Source: Thinopyrum elongatum
Lineage: Eukaryota; Streptophyta; Magnoliopsida; Poales; Poaceae
Length of the DNA: 64,000 nt
Assembly: GCA_011799875.1 (NCBI GenBank)
Contig: CM022302.1
Span: 98,039,494 to 98,103,493, forward strand
Direction of reading: 5' to 3'
Part shown: in pieces, positions 1 to 11,155 of the stretch
How positions within the stretch are numbered: the first letter of the stretch is position 1
How the letters are laid out: every line of letters begins with the position of its first letter
Translations under genes and position numbers: made by a program
The notes under the pieces: generated by a model
Seen by the model: only the letters and a program-made list of their open reading frames with translations
Databases searched by the model: none
Told to the model about the DNA's origin: nothing

Positions 1-1919
1 TGAGGGCACAATGCTAGAAGAACATTTGTGTTGAATCGACCCGATTGATGTTATGCTATGAGATTCATTCGTCACAAGTTAATGGTTAATAACACAGAGA
101 TGGTTAACGTTTGCATAATTCCTCAGACCATGAGAGTATCGAGTTTCTTCATGCTTAATTCATGAACTTTGGGGTTTGTTAAACGTCATCCGTAACTGGA
201 TGGCTATTACGGCGGCTTACGGGTTCATGGGAAAGTATGTCAAGTAACTTGATAGCTCAAGATTGGGATTTGCTCCTCCAACGATGGAGAGATATCTCTG
301 GGCCCTCTCGGTGTTACGGTATCCATCATCGTCTGGCCAGACACTTTGTGATTTGATCACGGGGATGCCGGAACACGGTAACGAGAAAAGAGAACAATAC
401 CGGTAACGAGGTAACTAGCATAGTGGACAAGTTGTTGATCCACGGGAATGCCAACATGTCTCACCTCGGGTATTTGTAACATATCGCGAAGCAACAGGAA
501 TAGCACACGGCAACTGGAGGTTCACTCGAATATTCATTCGTGTGGGTATAGGGGTCAATATGGGTGTCCACGGCTCCGATGCTGATCATTGATCGGAAAG
601 TGTTCCGGTCATGTCTATACTTCACCGAACCTATAGGGTCACACGCTTAAGGGTCATCTATCTGTTGAACGCTAGACAGGGAGTCTGAGAGAAAGTCACC
701 GAAAATGTTTCGGAGACAACGGAAGAGTTCCGAGAGAGAGAACACCGAAAGAGTTTCAGTAAAACCGAAAAGTTGTTTCGGAATATATTATTTGGTCAAA
801 AAGGCTTTCGGCACCGCCTGGAAATTTTCAGAGGATGCCAGAATTGGTCTGGGAACTTCTGGGAATTTTCGGAGAGAAAAACCGGAAATGTTCCGAAACT
901 GCCGTAACCGCTGTTAATGCTTTCCGCTGATGAAAACCACCGCACCGAAAATGTTTCGGATCATGCCCAGAATAATTTTAGAGGGTGCCGGAAATGTTCT
1001 GGGACCTTCTAGAATTTTTCAGAAAAAGTTTCGCGGAAAACATCTTGTCTCAGCGCGAGGGGACAAGATCCCACGAATCGGGGGTTGCATGTTTGGTGGC
1101 TTTTTGTCTAGGGAGCATGCATGTTTCATGGAGACATGTTGGTGGCTTGTTGGGGGGGCCCCCCCCATGGGGAGACAAGGTGTGGGCCGGCCCAAGGGCT
1201 GCCATGGTGGTGTCCCCTTGGTGCCCCCCTTGTGTTACCATTATGCCCTTTCATGTGTGCCATGAAGCTTGGGTATTTTGGTATTTCAACATCCCACCCC
1301 ACCCCTTGCCTTGGCCTATAAAAGGAGGAGAAGGGGCTGCCATTCTCCCCATCCCTTGCTCTCATACACATGCCAAGATGTTATCTGGCTTCTCTCTCCC
1401 TCCCACGAAAAGAGTTTCGTAGAGCCGAAAGGCTGTCTGGGTTCCGGCAGGAACTAGTTCTGGACGGCGAAGCCCTGCCGGATAGGTGACACCGTATGTG
1501 TGCAACTCTGTAGAGAGGTCGTAGTTTCGATCTTAGTGCCCGAGGGGCTGTTCGAGAGTGCCTCCCGAAGGGCTGTCCAAGTGACGGTCCGAGTTCTGTG
1601 AGTCCTCCCGAAGGGCTGTCCGAGTGACCGTTCGGGTTTCGAAGGTCCTCCCGAAGGGCTGTCCGCGACATCGTCCGGTGGACTGTTCGACCGCCTCACG
1701 GAGGGCTGTCCGAAGGGAAGACGAGGGTATACATCCTCGCGGTTGGGAGGTTGTAAATCCTAGCTGCGGGGATCTGCACCGCCGATCGTCATCGACTCTA
1801 CTTCCGCTGCGCTACGAGTCGGTAACGAAAATGATCAAACCTTGTATGCAGTCTCCATAGTGGTCCTGGGCTGGTGCGTAGGGCGGAAATTTTTTTGTTT
1901 TCTGCTGCGTTACCCTACA
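1..1919 (+). mobile_element. LTR W: solo or 3' LTR of a Ty3/gypsy-type element
   Basis: The sequence runs up to a CCCTACA terminus at 1919, and at 1920 abruptly becomes E1 coding sequence that is continuous in E2. A TATA box (TATAAAA, 1317-1323) in a typical LTR promoter setting gives plus orientation. The first bases TGAGGGC could be the LTR start, but the left flank is outside the window, so the true 5' end and any target duplication are unknown. No primer-binding site follows 1919, so this is not a 5' LTR of an element lying to the right. It is a solo LTR or the 3' LTR of an element to the left. There is no convincing ORF: the short frames are low complexity and rich in TTTCGG and CCGAAA motifs. 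It is the insertion that broke the antisense gene of E1. Confidence 0.8.
1541..1715. repeat. 43-bp minisatellite inside LTR W
   Basis: Imperfect copies of a unit containing CCCGAAGGGCTGTCCGAGTG repeat with a 43-bp period (unit starts near 1561, 1604 and 1647), with degenerate copies on each side. It lies downstream of the TATA box, so it would be in the R/U5 part of the LTR transcript. Confidence 0.7.
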
Positions 1920-1920
1920 T

Positions 1921-2712
1921 GCTGCAGAATTGACCGGCTTAAAACGCCATATATCCCAGATGACAGCTGCTATCTTTGGTCAGTAATTCAAGATGTTTCA
2001 ACCACTTCCAATTTTTACCCTTAATCCGCCCGGCACTTATCTGTGCACTTATTCAACAGGCCCCAGGAGTGCCAACCTTGGCCAAGACATGTTGGTGAAG
2101 CTGAAGGCGGTTTACACTTTGGTGGAACAGCTGTATACAGGCACGCAGTGAACCATAGCGGCCATCTCGCATAATAAGCAGCCACCTTCAATCATCAGGG
2201 ATGTATTGGACAAGCTATCTGTCATGCCCAATAGAATTGAAGAAATTAAGCGATCCTTAGCCCGAGCTGGTGCTATCACTGCTTTGAGCCAGGCCAAAGC
2301 ATGGCAAGCGGAGTTAGACCCGGAGGAGATGGCAACTGGTTGTCCAAGTTTCAAAGAAGATGGGTCTCCCTTCGATGCCAGCGACTTTACCAAGTGTGTA
2401 AAAGAGATGCGCCCTCTGGCAAGCCAATTGGCCGAGGAGATAGATTTGTCTAAGTATCAGGTGGCTTATACAAAGGAGAACGCAAAAGTGAAAGCGCCAG
2501 CTTTTGAGATTGTAGAGCTCATTCCTCCAATACGTAAGCACACTTTTGCTCCTGATGTTGATCCGTCCACCCTTATAGACGTTGAAGCTGTATTCCAAGC
2601 TTTAATTGGCATCAACTGGACATCATCTGACTTCCAGACGATGGAGGAAGAAGAAGAAGAACCGGCGCAGGGTAACCCGGAGTCTTCAACTTGCCAAGAT
2701 CAAAACAACTGA
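1921..2712 (+). pseudogene. E1 antisense gene, last two exons (5' part removed by W)
   Basis: This stretch is on the strand opposite E1 gag-pol. The end of a coiled-coil exon (1921-1978) is followed by an 81-bp intron (1979-2059) and a terminal exon (2060-2712). The same gene occurs complete in E2 (57346 to 53935, minus), where the donor is a perfect GTAAGT. Here the donor has mutated to GTCAGT. The terminal exon has one premature TGA near 2150 where E2 has CGA. After that it runs open for 168 codons and ends in a glutamate-rich tail (six Glu in a row), whereas E2 stops earlier. It is hydrophilic and largely helical, with no enzyme motif that I recognise. It belongs to the extra ORFs known from Tat-lineage elements. 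The function is unknown. Confidence 0.7.
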
Positions 2713-3584
2713 TCCAAAGGGCGGCTCTCAGACCACGGCGTGGTGCTTCTTCTTTTGAAAAACTTCTTAATCATTTGGGCTTCGGAAAGCCTTGTGATAG
2801 GCTAGTTGAAACAATGATCTGCCATGCCATCATGCATGTTTAGCCTTAAAACTGCTGATGAAATATCTTATGTACCACTGATGAGCTTGCAGGGAATATC
2901 ATATAGTTTTTCAATGTTTCTGCACACATGGTAAACAACATACACCCTGGCGGTTTAAGCCAGGGCGGGTCATAATTTCCAATATAATATGCTCTGGCGA
3001 CTTAAAGTCTATAACCAGGGTGGGTTAGAAAAAACCCAAAATATTTATTCAAATATGAAAAGTTATACCTGTAGACTGATATCATAATGATGATGTAATG
3101 ATTGTAATCCAGCATGGGTATTAACCCGTAAATATGGAAAATCATGACTTGAATTTATTCAAGGCAAATCATCCTGGCGACTTAAAGTCTGCTTACCAGG
3201 GCGGGTTATGAACCCCACATGCTCAAATATGAGTCATAGAGTCAAGGCTACATGGCCTGAAGTGTGAAAACCATATGTTAATATGGAAGAAGGATATCAA
3301 TCCAAAATTTTCAGAAAAAATAGAAAATCAGAAAAAACAAGGCTTTCATAGGCCGCCAAGCCTAAAACGTCAAGTGCTTTCATGGGCCGCACAGCCACGG
3401 AGTTATTTCCAGCACACCTGTAAGCCGGTCCTCTCATGACAAACCACCGTTTTAACTTTAACAAGTTCAGGGTCTTATTTAAAAGATTGACTGTCAAAAG
3501 TATGGCGGGTCATTCCAGGATTACCTGGGCGGAGTAACAAGGACATACAGGCCGGTTAACCCGTAATTTGGTGTTTACACCTGG
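2713..3584. other. E1 spacer between converging sense and antisense genes
   Basis: AT-rich and without a supported ORF. Three related hairpin-prone motifs of the form CTGGCGACTTAAAGTC followed by ACCAGGGCGGG occur near 2946, 2994 and 3172. The first contains CCCTGGC and GCCAGGG as a perfect inverted repeat. The same spacer is present in E2 (52976-53934). Confidence 0.6.
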
Positions 3585-3945
3585 CATGGAAGCCGATCAA
3601 GAGGGTAAGAATAGCTATACTCATTGAGTAGGAAGCCCCCAAGTGACCAAAGGGTCGGCATGTAAGCCGGATCAAGAGGGTAATCAAGGCTCTGCTCATT
3701 GAGCAGGTAGCCCCCAAGTGACCGAAGGGCCGGCATGTAAGCCGGATCAAGAGGGTAATCAAGGCTCTGCTCATTGAGCAGGTAACCCCCAAGTGACCTG
3801 CGAAAAGGCATGTAAGCCTGATCAAGAGGGTAATCAAGGCTTTACTCATTGAGCAGGTAGCCCCCAAATGACCCGCGAGAAGGCATGTAAGCCTGACCAA
3901 GAGGGTAATCAAGGCTCTGCTCATTGAGCAGGAAGCCTCCAAGTG
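3585..3945. repeat. 75-bp tandem array of E1 (five units)
   Basis: Five units with a 75-bp period carry the landmark AGCCCCCAAGTGACC near 3634, 3709, 3784, 3859 and 3934. Each contains the near-perfect palindrome CTGCTCAATGAGCAG. E2 has six units of the same array at 52531-52975. The short ORFs across it come from the 75-bp period being divisible by three and are not proteins. Confidence 0.9.
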
Positions 3946-4082
3946 GCCTTATGAACAAATAAAGACTCAGATACTTAGAAATGAAATGACAGAGGCCCTG
4001 AATATATCAGGGGTGCCGGCTTTATTATATTGATCATAATATATACATGGATGAAAATATGTACAGCACAAGAGCCAGTGGC

Positions 4083-5003
4083 TCAAGTGTAGTAAGGCCG
4101 GAGATGAGCAATGTTCCAAGGCCGTCGGGTCTCCTCCTCCGATGTGCGTGAATCCTTATGGTCTCGAATATCAATGAGGTAGTATGACCCGTCGTTCAGG
4201 TTCTTGCTGACCACAAAAGGTACTACCCAAGGTGGGGATAACTTATGCATGTCTGTTTGATCTTGGATGAGCCGGAGCACCAAGTCGCCTTCTTGAAAGG
4301 TCCGGGTCTTAACTCGGCGGCTATGATAGCAACACAGATCTTGCTGATATATCACCGAGCGAGCCGCCGCCAGGTCACGCTCCTCATCCAACATGTCAAG
4401 AGCATCCTGACGTGCCTTTTCATTATCCGCTTCAACATAAGCCGCCACGCGGGGCGAATCATGATGGATGTCACTTGGAAGAACCGCCTCGGCCTCGTAG
4501 ACCATGAAGAAGGGCGTGTAACCCGTTGATCTGTTGGGGGTAGTATTGATACTCCAAAGCACTGAGGGTAACTCTTCAACCCAACAGCCCGGTGTCCTTT
4601 GCAAAGGGACCATAAGCCGGGGTTTGATTCCTCTCAAGATTTCTTGACTGGCCCTTTCGGCTTGATCATTGGATTGGGGGTGAGCTACTGATGAAATGTC
4701 AAGACGAATATGCTCTTGTTGATAGAACTCTTTCATAGCCCCTTTGGATAGATTAGTGCCATTATCAGTTATGATGCTGTGAGGATAACCAAAACGAAAG
4801 ATCACCTTCTTAATGAATTGAACCGTCGTTGCCGCATCACACTTGCTGACCGGCTCTGCCTCAACCCACTTGGTAAACTTGTCAACTGCCACCAAGAGGT
4901 GGTTCTTTTTGTCCTTGGACCTCTTGAAAGGTCCAACCATATCCAGCCCCCAGACTACAAACGGCCAAGTAATTGGAATCGTCCTAAATTCTTGAGCTGG
5001 CAC
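4083..5003 (-). pseudogene. E1 integrase (core and C-terminal part)
   Basis: Integrase joins the cDNA copy to host DNA in the nucleus. The 306-codon frame starts after the zinc-binding domain, which lies upstream in the other frame. The catalytic core shows the first Asp in GLDMVGPF, the second Asp in TDNGTNL, and HPQSNDQAER leading to the catalytic Glu. The family usually has NGQAERAN here, so N-D-Q is a change. The C-terminal part has the basic YHSRRVKTR motif and ends near PYYT with a normal stop. There is no chromodomain, as expected for the Tat lineage. A 4-bp deletion near 5000 puts this frame out of register with the RT/RNase H frame. Confidence 0.92.
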
Positions 5004-7282
5004 ATTCGTTTAGAAAACTTCTGGCATCCGTCACACCTGCTAACTAGATCTTCTGCATCAGCATGAGCCGTCAACCAATAAAAACCATGCCAGAAGGCTT
5101 TAGCAACCAGAGATTTAGAGCCGGCGTGATGACCACAATCACCGTCATGGATCTCCCTTAGAATCTCACGGCCCTCCTCAGGAGAAATACATCGCTGGAA
5201 CACACCTGTGACACTGCATCGGTGCAACTCGCCATTGACAATGGTCATAGATTTAGACCACCGGGTTATCTGCCTGGCCTTAGTTTCATCCTCAGGTAAC
5301 TCCCCCGGGGTCATATAAGCCAAGTACGACACCATCCAATCAGGAATAACATGAAGAGCCGCCACCAACTGTGCCTCCGGGTCAGGAATTGCAAGATCCT
5401 CCTCTGTTGGTAGCTTAACTAAAGGGTTATTCAATATATCGAGAAAAACATTTGGTGGTACCGGCTTACGCTGAGACCCCAGCTGGCTTAAAGCATCGGC
5501 CGCCTCATTCTTTCTGCGATCAACATGTTCCACTTGATAACCCTTAAAATGACCAGCAATACTGTCAACCGTCCGGCGATAAGCCGCCATGAGCGGGTCC
5601 TTAGAATCCCAAGTTTCTGAGACTTGCTGAGCCACCAAATCTGAGTCGCCAAAGCATCTCACCCGGCTTAAGTTCATCTCTTTGGCCATCCGAAGACCAT
5701 GGAGCAGGGCCTCATACTCAGCTGCATTGTTAGTACAAGGAAACATCAGCCTTAAAACGTAGCAAAATTTGTCACCTCGCGGGGAAGTCAAAATAACTCC
5801 AGCCCCCGAGCCCTCCAATTGCCTGGACCCATCAAAATGAATAGTCCAATACGTATTATCAGGCTTCTCCTCAGGCATCTGCAACTCTGTCCAGTCGTTG
5901 ATGAAATCCACAAGAGCTTGAGACTTGATAGTTGTCCTTGGCATATATTTCAAACCATGGGGTCCAAGCTCAATGGCCCACTTGGCTATTCGGCCTATGG
6001 CTTCTCTGGTTTGAATAATATCCCTCAAGGGAGCAGAACTGACCACAGTGATGGGGTGACCAAGGAAATAATGCCTCAACTTGCGACTGGCCATGAACAC
6101 CCCATAGACTAGCTTCTGCTAATGCGGGTACCTCTGTTTGGACTCAATTAAGACTTCACTGACATAATAAGCCAGTCTTTGAACCGGATATTCCTTACCC
6201 GTTTCCTTTCTTTCCACTACAATTGCCACGCTGACGGCTCTACTGTTAGCAGCCACATATAAAAGCAAGGGCTCCTTCTCAACCGAAGCTGCAAGAACCG
6301 GCGGCTCAGCTAACTATTTTTTAAGCGCCTCAAACGCCTCATTAGCAGCATCACTCCAGACAAAGTGATCTGTTTTCTTCATCATCTGTTACAGAGGAAT
6401 AGCCTTTTCTCCCAGGCGGCTTATGAACCGGCTTAAAGCTACAATACGACCCGCCAGACGCTGAACATCATTAACGCACGCCGGCTTAGCCAACAAAGTG
6501 ATACCCTTGATTTTCTCCGGGTTAGCTTCAATACCTCTCTCAGAGACCAGAAAACCCAAGAGCTTGCCTGCAGGCATGCCAAAAACACATTTGGCCAGGT
6601 TAAGCATCATCTTGTAGACCCGGAGGTTATCAAAGGTCTCCTTCAAATCATCTAGCAGAGACTCCTTCTTTCTGGATTTCACAACAATATCATCCACATA
6701 AGCATGAACATTACGTCCTATCTGGTTATGAAGAAAATTCTGAACACAACGCTGATATGTCGCCTAGGCACTCTTGAGCCCAAAGGGCATAGACACATAG
6801 CAGAAAGCTCCAAAAGGCGTGATGAAAGCCATCTTCTCTTGGTCTTTAACTGCCATCTTGATCTGATGATAACCAGAATAAGCATCCAAGAAGCTCAAAC
6901 GCTCACAACCCGCCATAGCATCAATGATCTGATCAATACGGGGAAGAGCAAAAGGATCAGCTGGGCAAGCTTTGTTAAGGTCTGTGTAATCCACACACAT
7001 GCGCCAAGTGCCGTTCTTCTTAAGTACGAGCACTGGGTTAGCCAACCACTCAGGATGAAAAACTTCGACAATGAACCCGGCTGCTAAGAGACGGGCCACC
7101 TCTTCTCCAATGGCCTTGCGCCTCTCTTCATTAAAACGATGAAGGAATTGCTTGACCAGCTTAAACTTAGGATCAATATTGAGAGTGTGCTCAGCGAGTT
7201 CTCTCGGTACACCTGGCATGTCTGAAGGCTTCCATGCAAAGATGTCCCGGTTCTCACGGATGAAGTCGATGAGCGCGCTTTC
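4955..7282 (-). pseudogene. E1 reverse transcriptase, dual RNase H and integrase zinc domain
   Basis: RT copies element RNA to DNA. RT landmarks are FLDAYSGYHQI, MPFGLKSA and the catalytic YVDD in HAYVDDIVVKS. The first RNase H (near KEPLLLYVAA) lacks the usual leading catalytic Asp. The second keeps Asp in HFDGS, Glu in NNAAEYEAL, Asp in FGDSDLV and Asp in NEAADALS, the archaeal-type RNase H pattern of Tat elements. The H2C2 zinc domain follows (HDGDCGHH to CDGCQKF). All parts are in one frame, with nonsense codons at 6764-6766, 6389-6391, 6314-6316 and 6119-6121. Comparison with E2 shows CAG to TAG at 6314 and TGG to TAG at 6119. Not functional. Confidence 0.93.
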
Positions 7283-10200
7283 CTATTTCGGATCCATATT
7301 GGCACTGATGATGAACTGCTGAGATGAGTCGCCATGGACAAAGTCAATCTGTTTGGTATCATCTGCCGATTTAAACTTCAACAAAGGATCATGCTCTGTG
7401 GTTGGCTTCTTCAACGGAGTCATATCAGCCGGGTCAACATTGTCTTTATAAAACTTAAGTTCCTCGGTGGCACAGGCAGACCCAGCGTAAGCAGCATCAC
7501 CTTCTGCACATTCCAAGGCTATCTTCCGGTCACCATGCACCGTGATGGTACCTTTGCGACCCGGCATTTTAAGCTGCAAATACACATAACACGGCTGTGC
7601 CATAAACTTGGCATAAGCCGGCCGCCCAAATAGAGCATGATAGGGGCTTTTGATTTTAACCACTTCAAAGTTCAATGTCTCAGCCCTGTAGTCATGTTCA
7701 TTGCCAAAAGCCACCTCTAAGGCTATCTTACCCACTGGATAAGCCAACTTACCAGGCACCACTCCATGAAAGACTGTAGAGGACGGCTTAAGATCTTTGT
7801 CAGTGAAATTCATCCGGTGAAAAGTATCATAATAAAGGATATTGATACTGATGCCTCCGTCCATAAGCACCTTAGTGATCCTGTAACCTCCAACTTGAGG
7901 GGCCACTACCAAAGCCAGCTGACCCGGATTGTCAACCCGGGGCGGGTGATCCTCACGGCTCCATACAATCGGCTGCTCTGACCATCGTAAGTATCGAGGG
8001 ACCGCCGGCTCAACCACACTCACTGCTCGTTTATGAACCTTCTGATCTCGCTTGCACATGTTTGTGGTAAAAACATGATATTAACCACTATTTAACTGCT
8101 TTGGATTACTCCGAAACCCTAACTGTTGTTGCTGATTGCCTTGACTGGGCTGCTGGTTAAAACCACCCTGATTGCCCTGACCCTGAAATCCAGAACCTGA
8201 GCCGCCACCTCCAAATCCGGGCCCGTATCCTGACCCGCCATGCGGGCCATTATTGTTATTCTGAGCCTGGTGAGAGCCGGAATTCTTATATTCCATCATG
8301 ATAAAACAGTCTTTCCACAGGTGATTTGACGGTCTATCCTGGTAGCTGTGCTTTGGGCAGGGCTGGTTTAACATCGCTTCAAGGTTGAACTTTGATCCTC
8401 CCGTCCGAGGAAATGGCTTTCCCTTCCGACGTCGATCGTTATTCTGGGTATTGGTATTAGCCACAAAATCTGACCCGCCGTCAGGCTGCTTGCGCTTACC
8501 ATTATTACCTTGATTATGACCCGCCATGTTTGACTGCTGTCCCTTTCCATTACCGTTATTCTTCCCCTTATTGGACCTCTCCTCATCAGACCCAGGATCC
8601 TTAGTATTGTCAGAATCGGCATATTTGATGAGAGCCGCCATAAGCTCCCCCATGTCATTGCGGTGACGCTTAAGCTGCCCTAACTTTTGTTTAAGAGGGG
8701 TAAAACGGCAATTGTTTTCCAGAATCAGAACAGCAGAGCCGGCATTGATGCTATCCGATGAATGAATAATGGCTGAAACCCGGCGCACCCAGTGGTGGGC
8801 CGACTCGTCCTCGCGCAGAACACAAGCGTCTAGGTCAATAATCGACAGAGACTGCTTGCATGTGTCTTTGAAATTCTGGATAAAACGTGCCGTCAACTCA
8901 GCCCACGAACTGATAGAATTAGCTGGCAACCCCTTCAACCAGGTTCGAGCCGGCCCATCCAGCATCATAGTGAAATACTTGGCACACACAGCATCGTTCA
9001 CATCTAACATCTCCATGGCCAGCTCATAACTCTCAATCCATCCCTCAGGTGGGAGATCGGCTGTGTAATTAGGCACTTTACGAGGGCCCTTAAAATCTTT
9101 GGGCAAGCGCTCATTGCGCAGAGCCGGCACCAAACAGGGCACACCAACTGACCTAGAGGTCATCCCAGCCTCTATAGACACAGAGGGGTTCAACTGAAGC
9201 TGTCGATGAGCAGCTAATTGAGCCGCCAGCTCCGCCTCTTGGTGTGTTCTAGTCTGATCCATTAGGAATTGGGCATTGTTATCATCACGAGGCGGGTTAC
9301 GCCGCCGCTCACTGCTGGAAGCCGCCGGTGACTTAATGCGCCGGCTGTAGCTTCGGCTAGGTCACAGAGTTGAATGGATTCGCTCACGGCTATTGGAATA
9401 AGCCGCATGCTGGGTCACCGCCGTCTTAAGAAGTTCCACGGTGTTCCAGGCCTCTATCGCAGCTGGCGACTCACCTTCAATTGGGAGGGCCACCAGCCAT
9501 GAGGCTACAGCAATCATATTATCCAGCGGGTTGGAGTAATGACCCGGGGGTGTCTGCACTTGCTGAAGAGGGGTCAAGTTCACACGAGGCGGGTCTGCTA
9601 TACGAGGCTGAGCCGCCGCCCCGGTTGCAGGCGCTTCAGCAGCCCGGGTCTCACCGGGCGGGTTACTCGGCCCTGCTCCGGGTGTGGTAAAAAGATTCCT
9701 CCCCTCGAATTGCGGTGGCAAACGGCTCTGGTGCCTCCTCCGCATGACAACGTTTGACGCGTTCTGATCCAGACTTAGACGAAAAGCCTCGGCCCTTACC
9801 CTCTATGTCTCCACTTCTAGGGCAGTCCGTTCTGTAGCCATCCTGATGTTCTCTGCCTCAAGATCCTCTCGGGCCTTGGCCACCTCATCTCGCAATTTTG
9901 CGACCTCTGCATTATGCTGTGTTTGATTCGCCGGAGTTACTTCTGCGGCTAACAGAGTCGCCAAAGTATCCAAAAGCTCGGATAAAACTTGAGCCGGCGG
10001 ACGCGCAGAGCCGCTCGCCCCAGCCGTTGCAGCAGCCGTTGAACCGGAGGTCATCACTGCAGCGGTTGATGAGTTCACCATCTGCTGCATCCCAGCCATG
10101 AATATAGCTACCCTGCTCGGCGGTTCATAGGGGTCCGGAATACTGTCGCCATCGGAACAGCCCCCAAGCCCGCCATCTTGCAACTGATAGATCGACCCGG

Positions 10201-10606
10201 TTTCGCCAGTTGAGGACTCATCACCTGAATAGATGGCCGTCTCTCCGCCGGACACATAGCCTTCCTCAAGATCCGCTCCATGGACAAAGCCGACGAAAAC
10301 AAGCTTCTGGGCGGGCTGGATCTTGGCGGGTTGGACCTTGGCGGGTCTCGCGCACCGAGCCATCTCAATGGTGTTGGTGCAGTCATCTAGCTCAGGCTCA
10401 GACTCGCCAATTTTGCCAATGAAAACGTGGATTCCACCAAAGGGGACCCGGTACCCGTATTCGATCGAATCGGCCTCCGGACCCCATCCAGCGTCATCGA
10501 TGTAGATCTTGCCACGGTGACTCTTGGTCATCCGGCCCACGGCGTATCCCTTGATCCCTGAGAAGTTGCCCTTCAAGAACTCGAAACCATCGTGCGAGAG
10601 CCCCAT
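7283..10606 (-). pseudogene. E1 gag and aspartic protease
   Basis: Gag forms the particle and the protease cuts the polyprotein. The start chosen is the ATG at 10606 (MGLSHDGFEF), which lies inside the primer-binding region. The N-terminal half is helical with a coiled-coil-like stretch (AEVAKLRDEV). The capsid-like part contains the GPARTWLKGLP region. A CX2HX8HX4C zinc knuckle (CPKH to KDC) and a glycine/glutamine-rich linker follow. The protease has KVLMDGG where Ty3/gypsy proteases have D-S/T-G. Premature stops are at 9803 (CAG to TAG relative to E2), 9362 (CGA to TGA) and 8081 (CAA to TAA). The stop at 7283-7285 (AAA TAG GAA) is shared with E2, X and Y and may be functional rather than decay. 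Confidence 0.9.
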
Positions 10607-10619
10607 GATGGGCACCAAC

Positions 10620-11155
10620 TGTCGTGGATTTGTCACAGCAGATGTCCTAGCGAAAGGACTTAGGTGTGGAGCCATCGCGACTAGGTTAGCTTGAAGGGGT
10701 TGAACGGGACAAAGGACACAAGGAGTTTACCCAGGTTCGGCCCCTCTCAACGAGGTAAAAGCCTACGTCCTGCTTCTAGTTGTATTGCTTGGGTTTCGAT
10801 TACAAGGGAGTGAATATGCTTAGTTCTCGACTCTTTTCTCTTTAGTTAACCCGCCACCGGGTCACCTCTTTATATACAGGTTGATGCCCGGCAGTTTACA
10901 GAGTCCCGGCCGGCTCACACAAACATGACCGACTTAGTTTCTAACTAAACCTACCTTACAGAACAAGTTATCACATGGCGTCTCACACCCTTGGGCCTTG
11001 AGTCACCTCCGGGTCTTGGGCCTTCAATAAGCCTGCTTTATGAACCGCCACCTCTATATCTTCTTCAGCCTTCTTGGGCCTTCTCACCTTAAGTCGCCAA
11101 TGGTGTGACCCGGCCCCTCCTGGGCGGGTCATACCTCGGAGTTATATCCCCAACA
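10620..11155 (-). repeat. E1 5' LTR (536 bp)
   Basis: On the minus strand it begins TGTTGGGGATATAAC and ends CCACGACA, followed by GTTGGTGCC. It matches the two 542-bp LTRs of E2 along its length. A TATA box (CTGTATATAAAG on the minus strand) lies near 10873-10880. Confidence 0.95.

Larger units (their letters stand above)
1920..11155 (-). mobile_element. E1: Ty3/gypsy (Tat-type) retrotransposon, minus strand, 3' end off-window or cut by W
   Basis: Reading leftwards, the order is 5' LTR (10620-11155), a GTTGGTGCC-type primer-binding region, gag, protease, RT, two RNase H domains, integrase, a 75-bp tandem array, a spacer and the 3' exons of an antisense gene. The copy is then interrupted by LTR W, with TGCTG (1920-1924) as a candidate target repeat. 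Its outer flank CCAGT (11156-11160) should be repeated off-window. It is inserted in the protease codons of copia element C, just after the residues SGCTNHMTG. It is the same family as E2 (same LTR, gag, pol, array and antisense gene) but in opposite orientation. Gag to RNase H stays in one frame over more than 5 kb, broken only by nonsense codons. A 4-bp deletion near 5000 then shifts the integrase frame. Confidence 0.93.

Noticed and set aside
3556..3942. 128-codon ORF with internal SMSRALITLLIRLT repeats in E1 (and a 153-codon one in E2)
   Set aside because: A product of a 75-bp repeat whose period is divisible by three, so any open frame stays open; there is no start context or homology.
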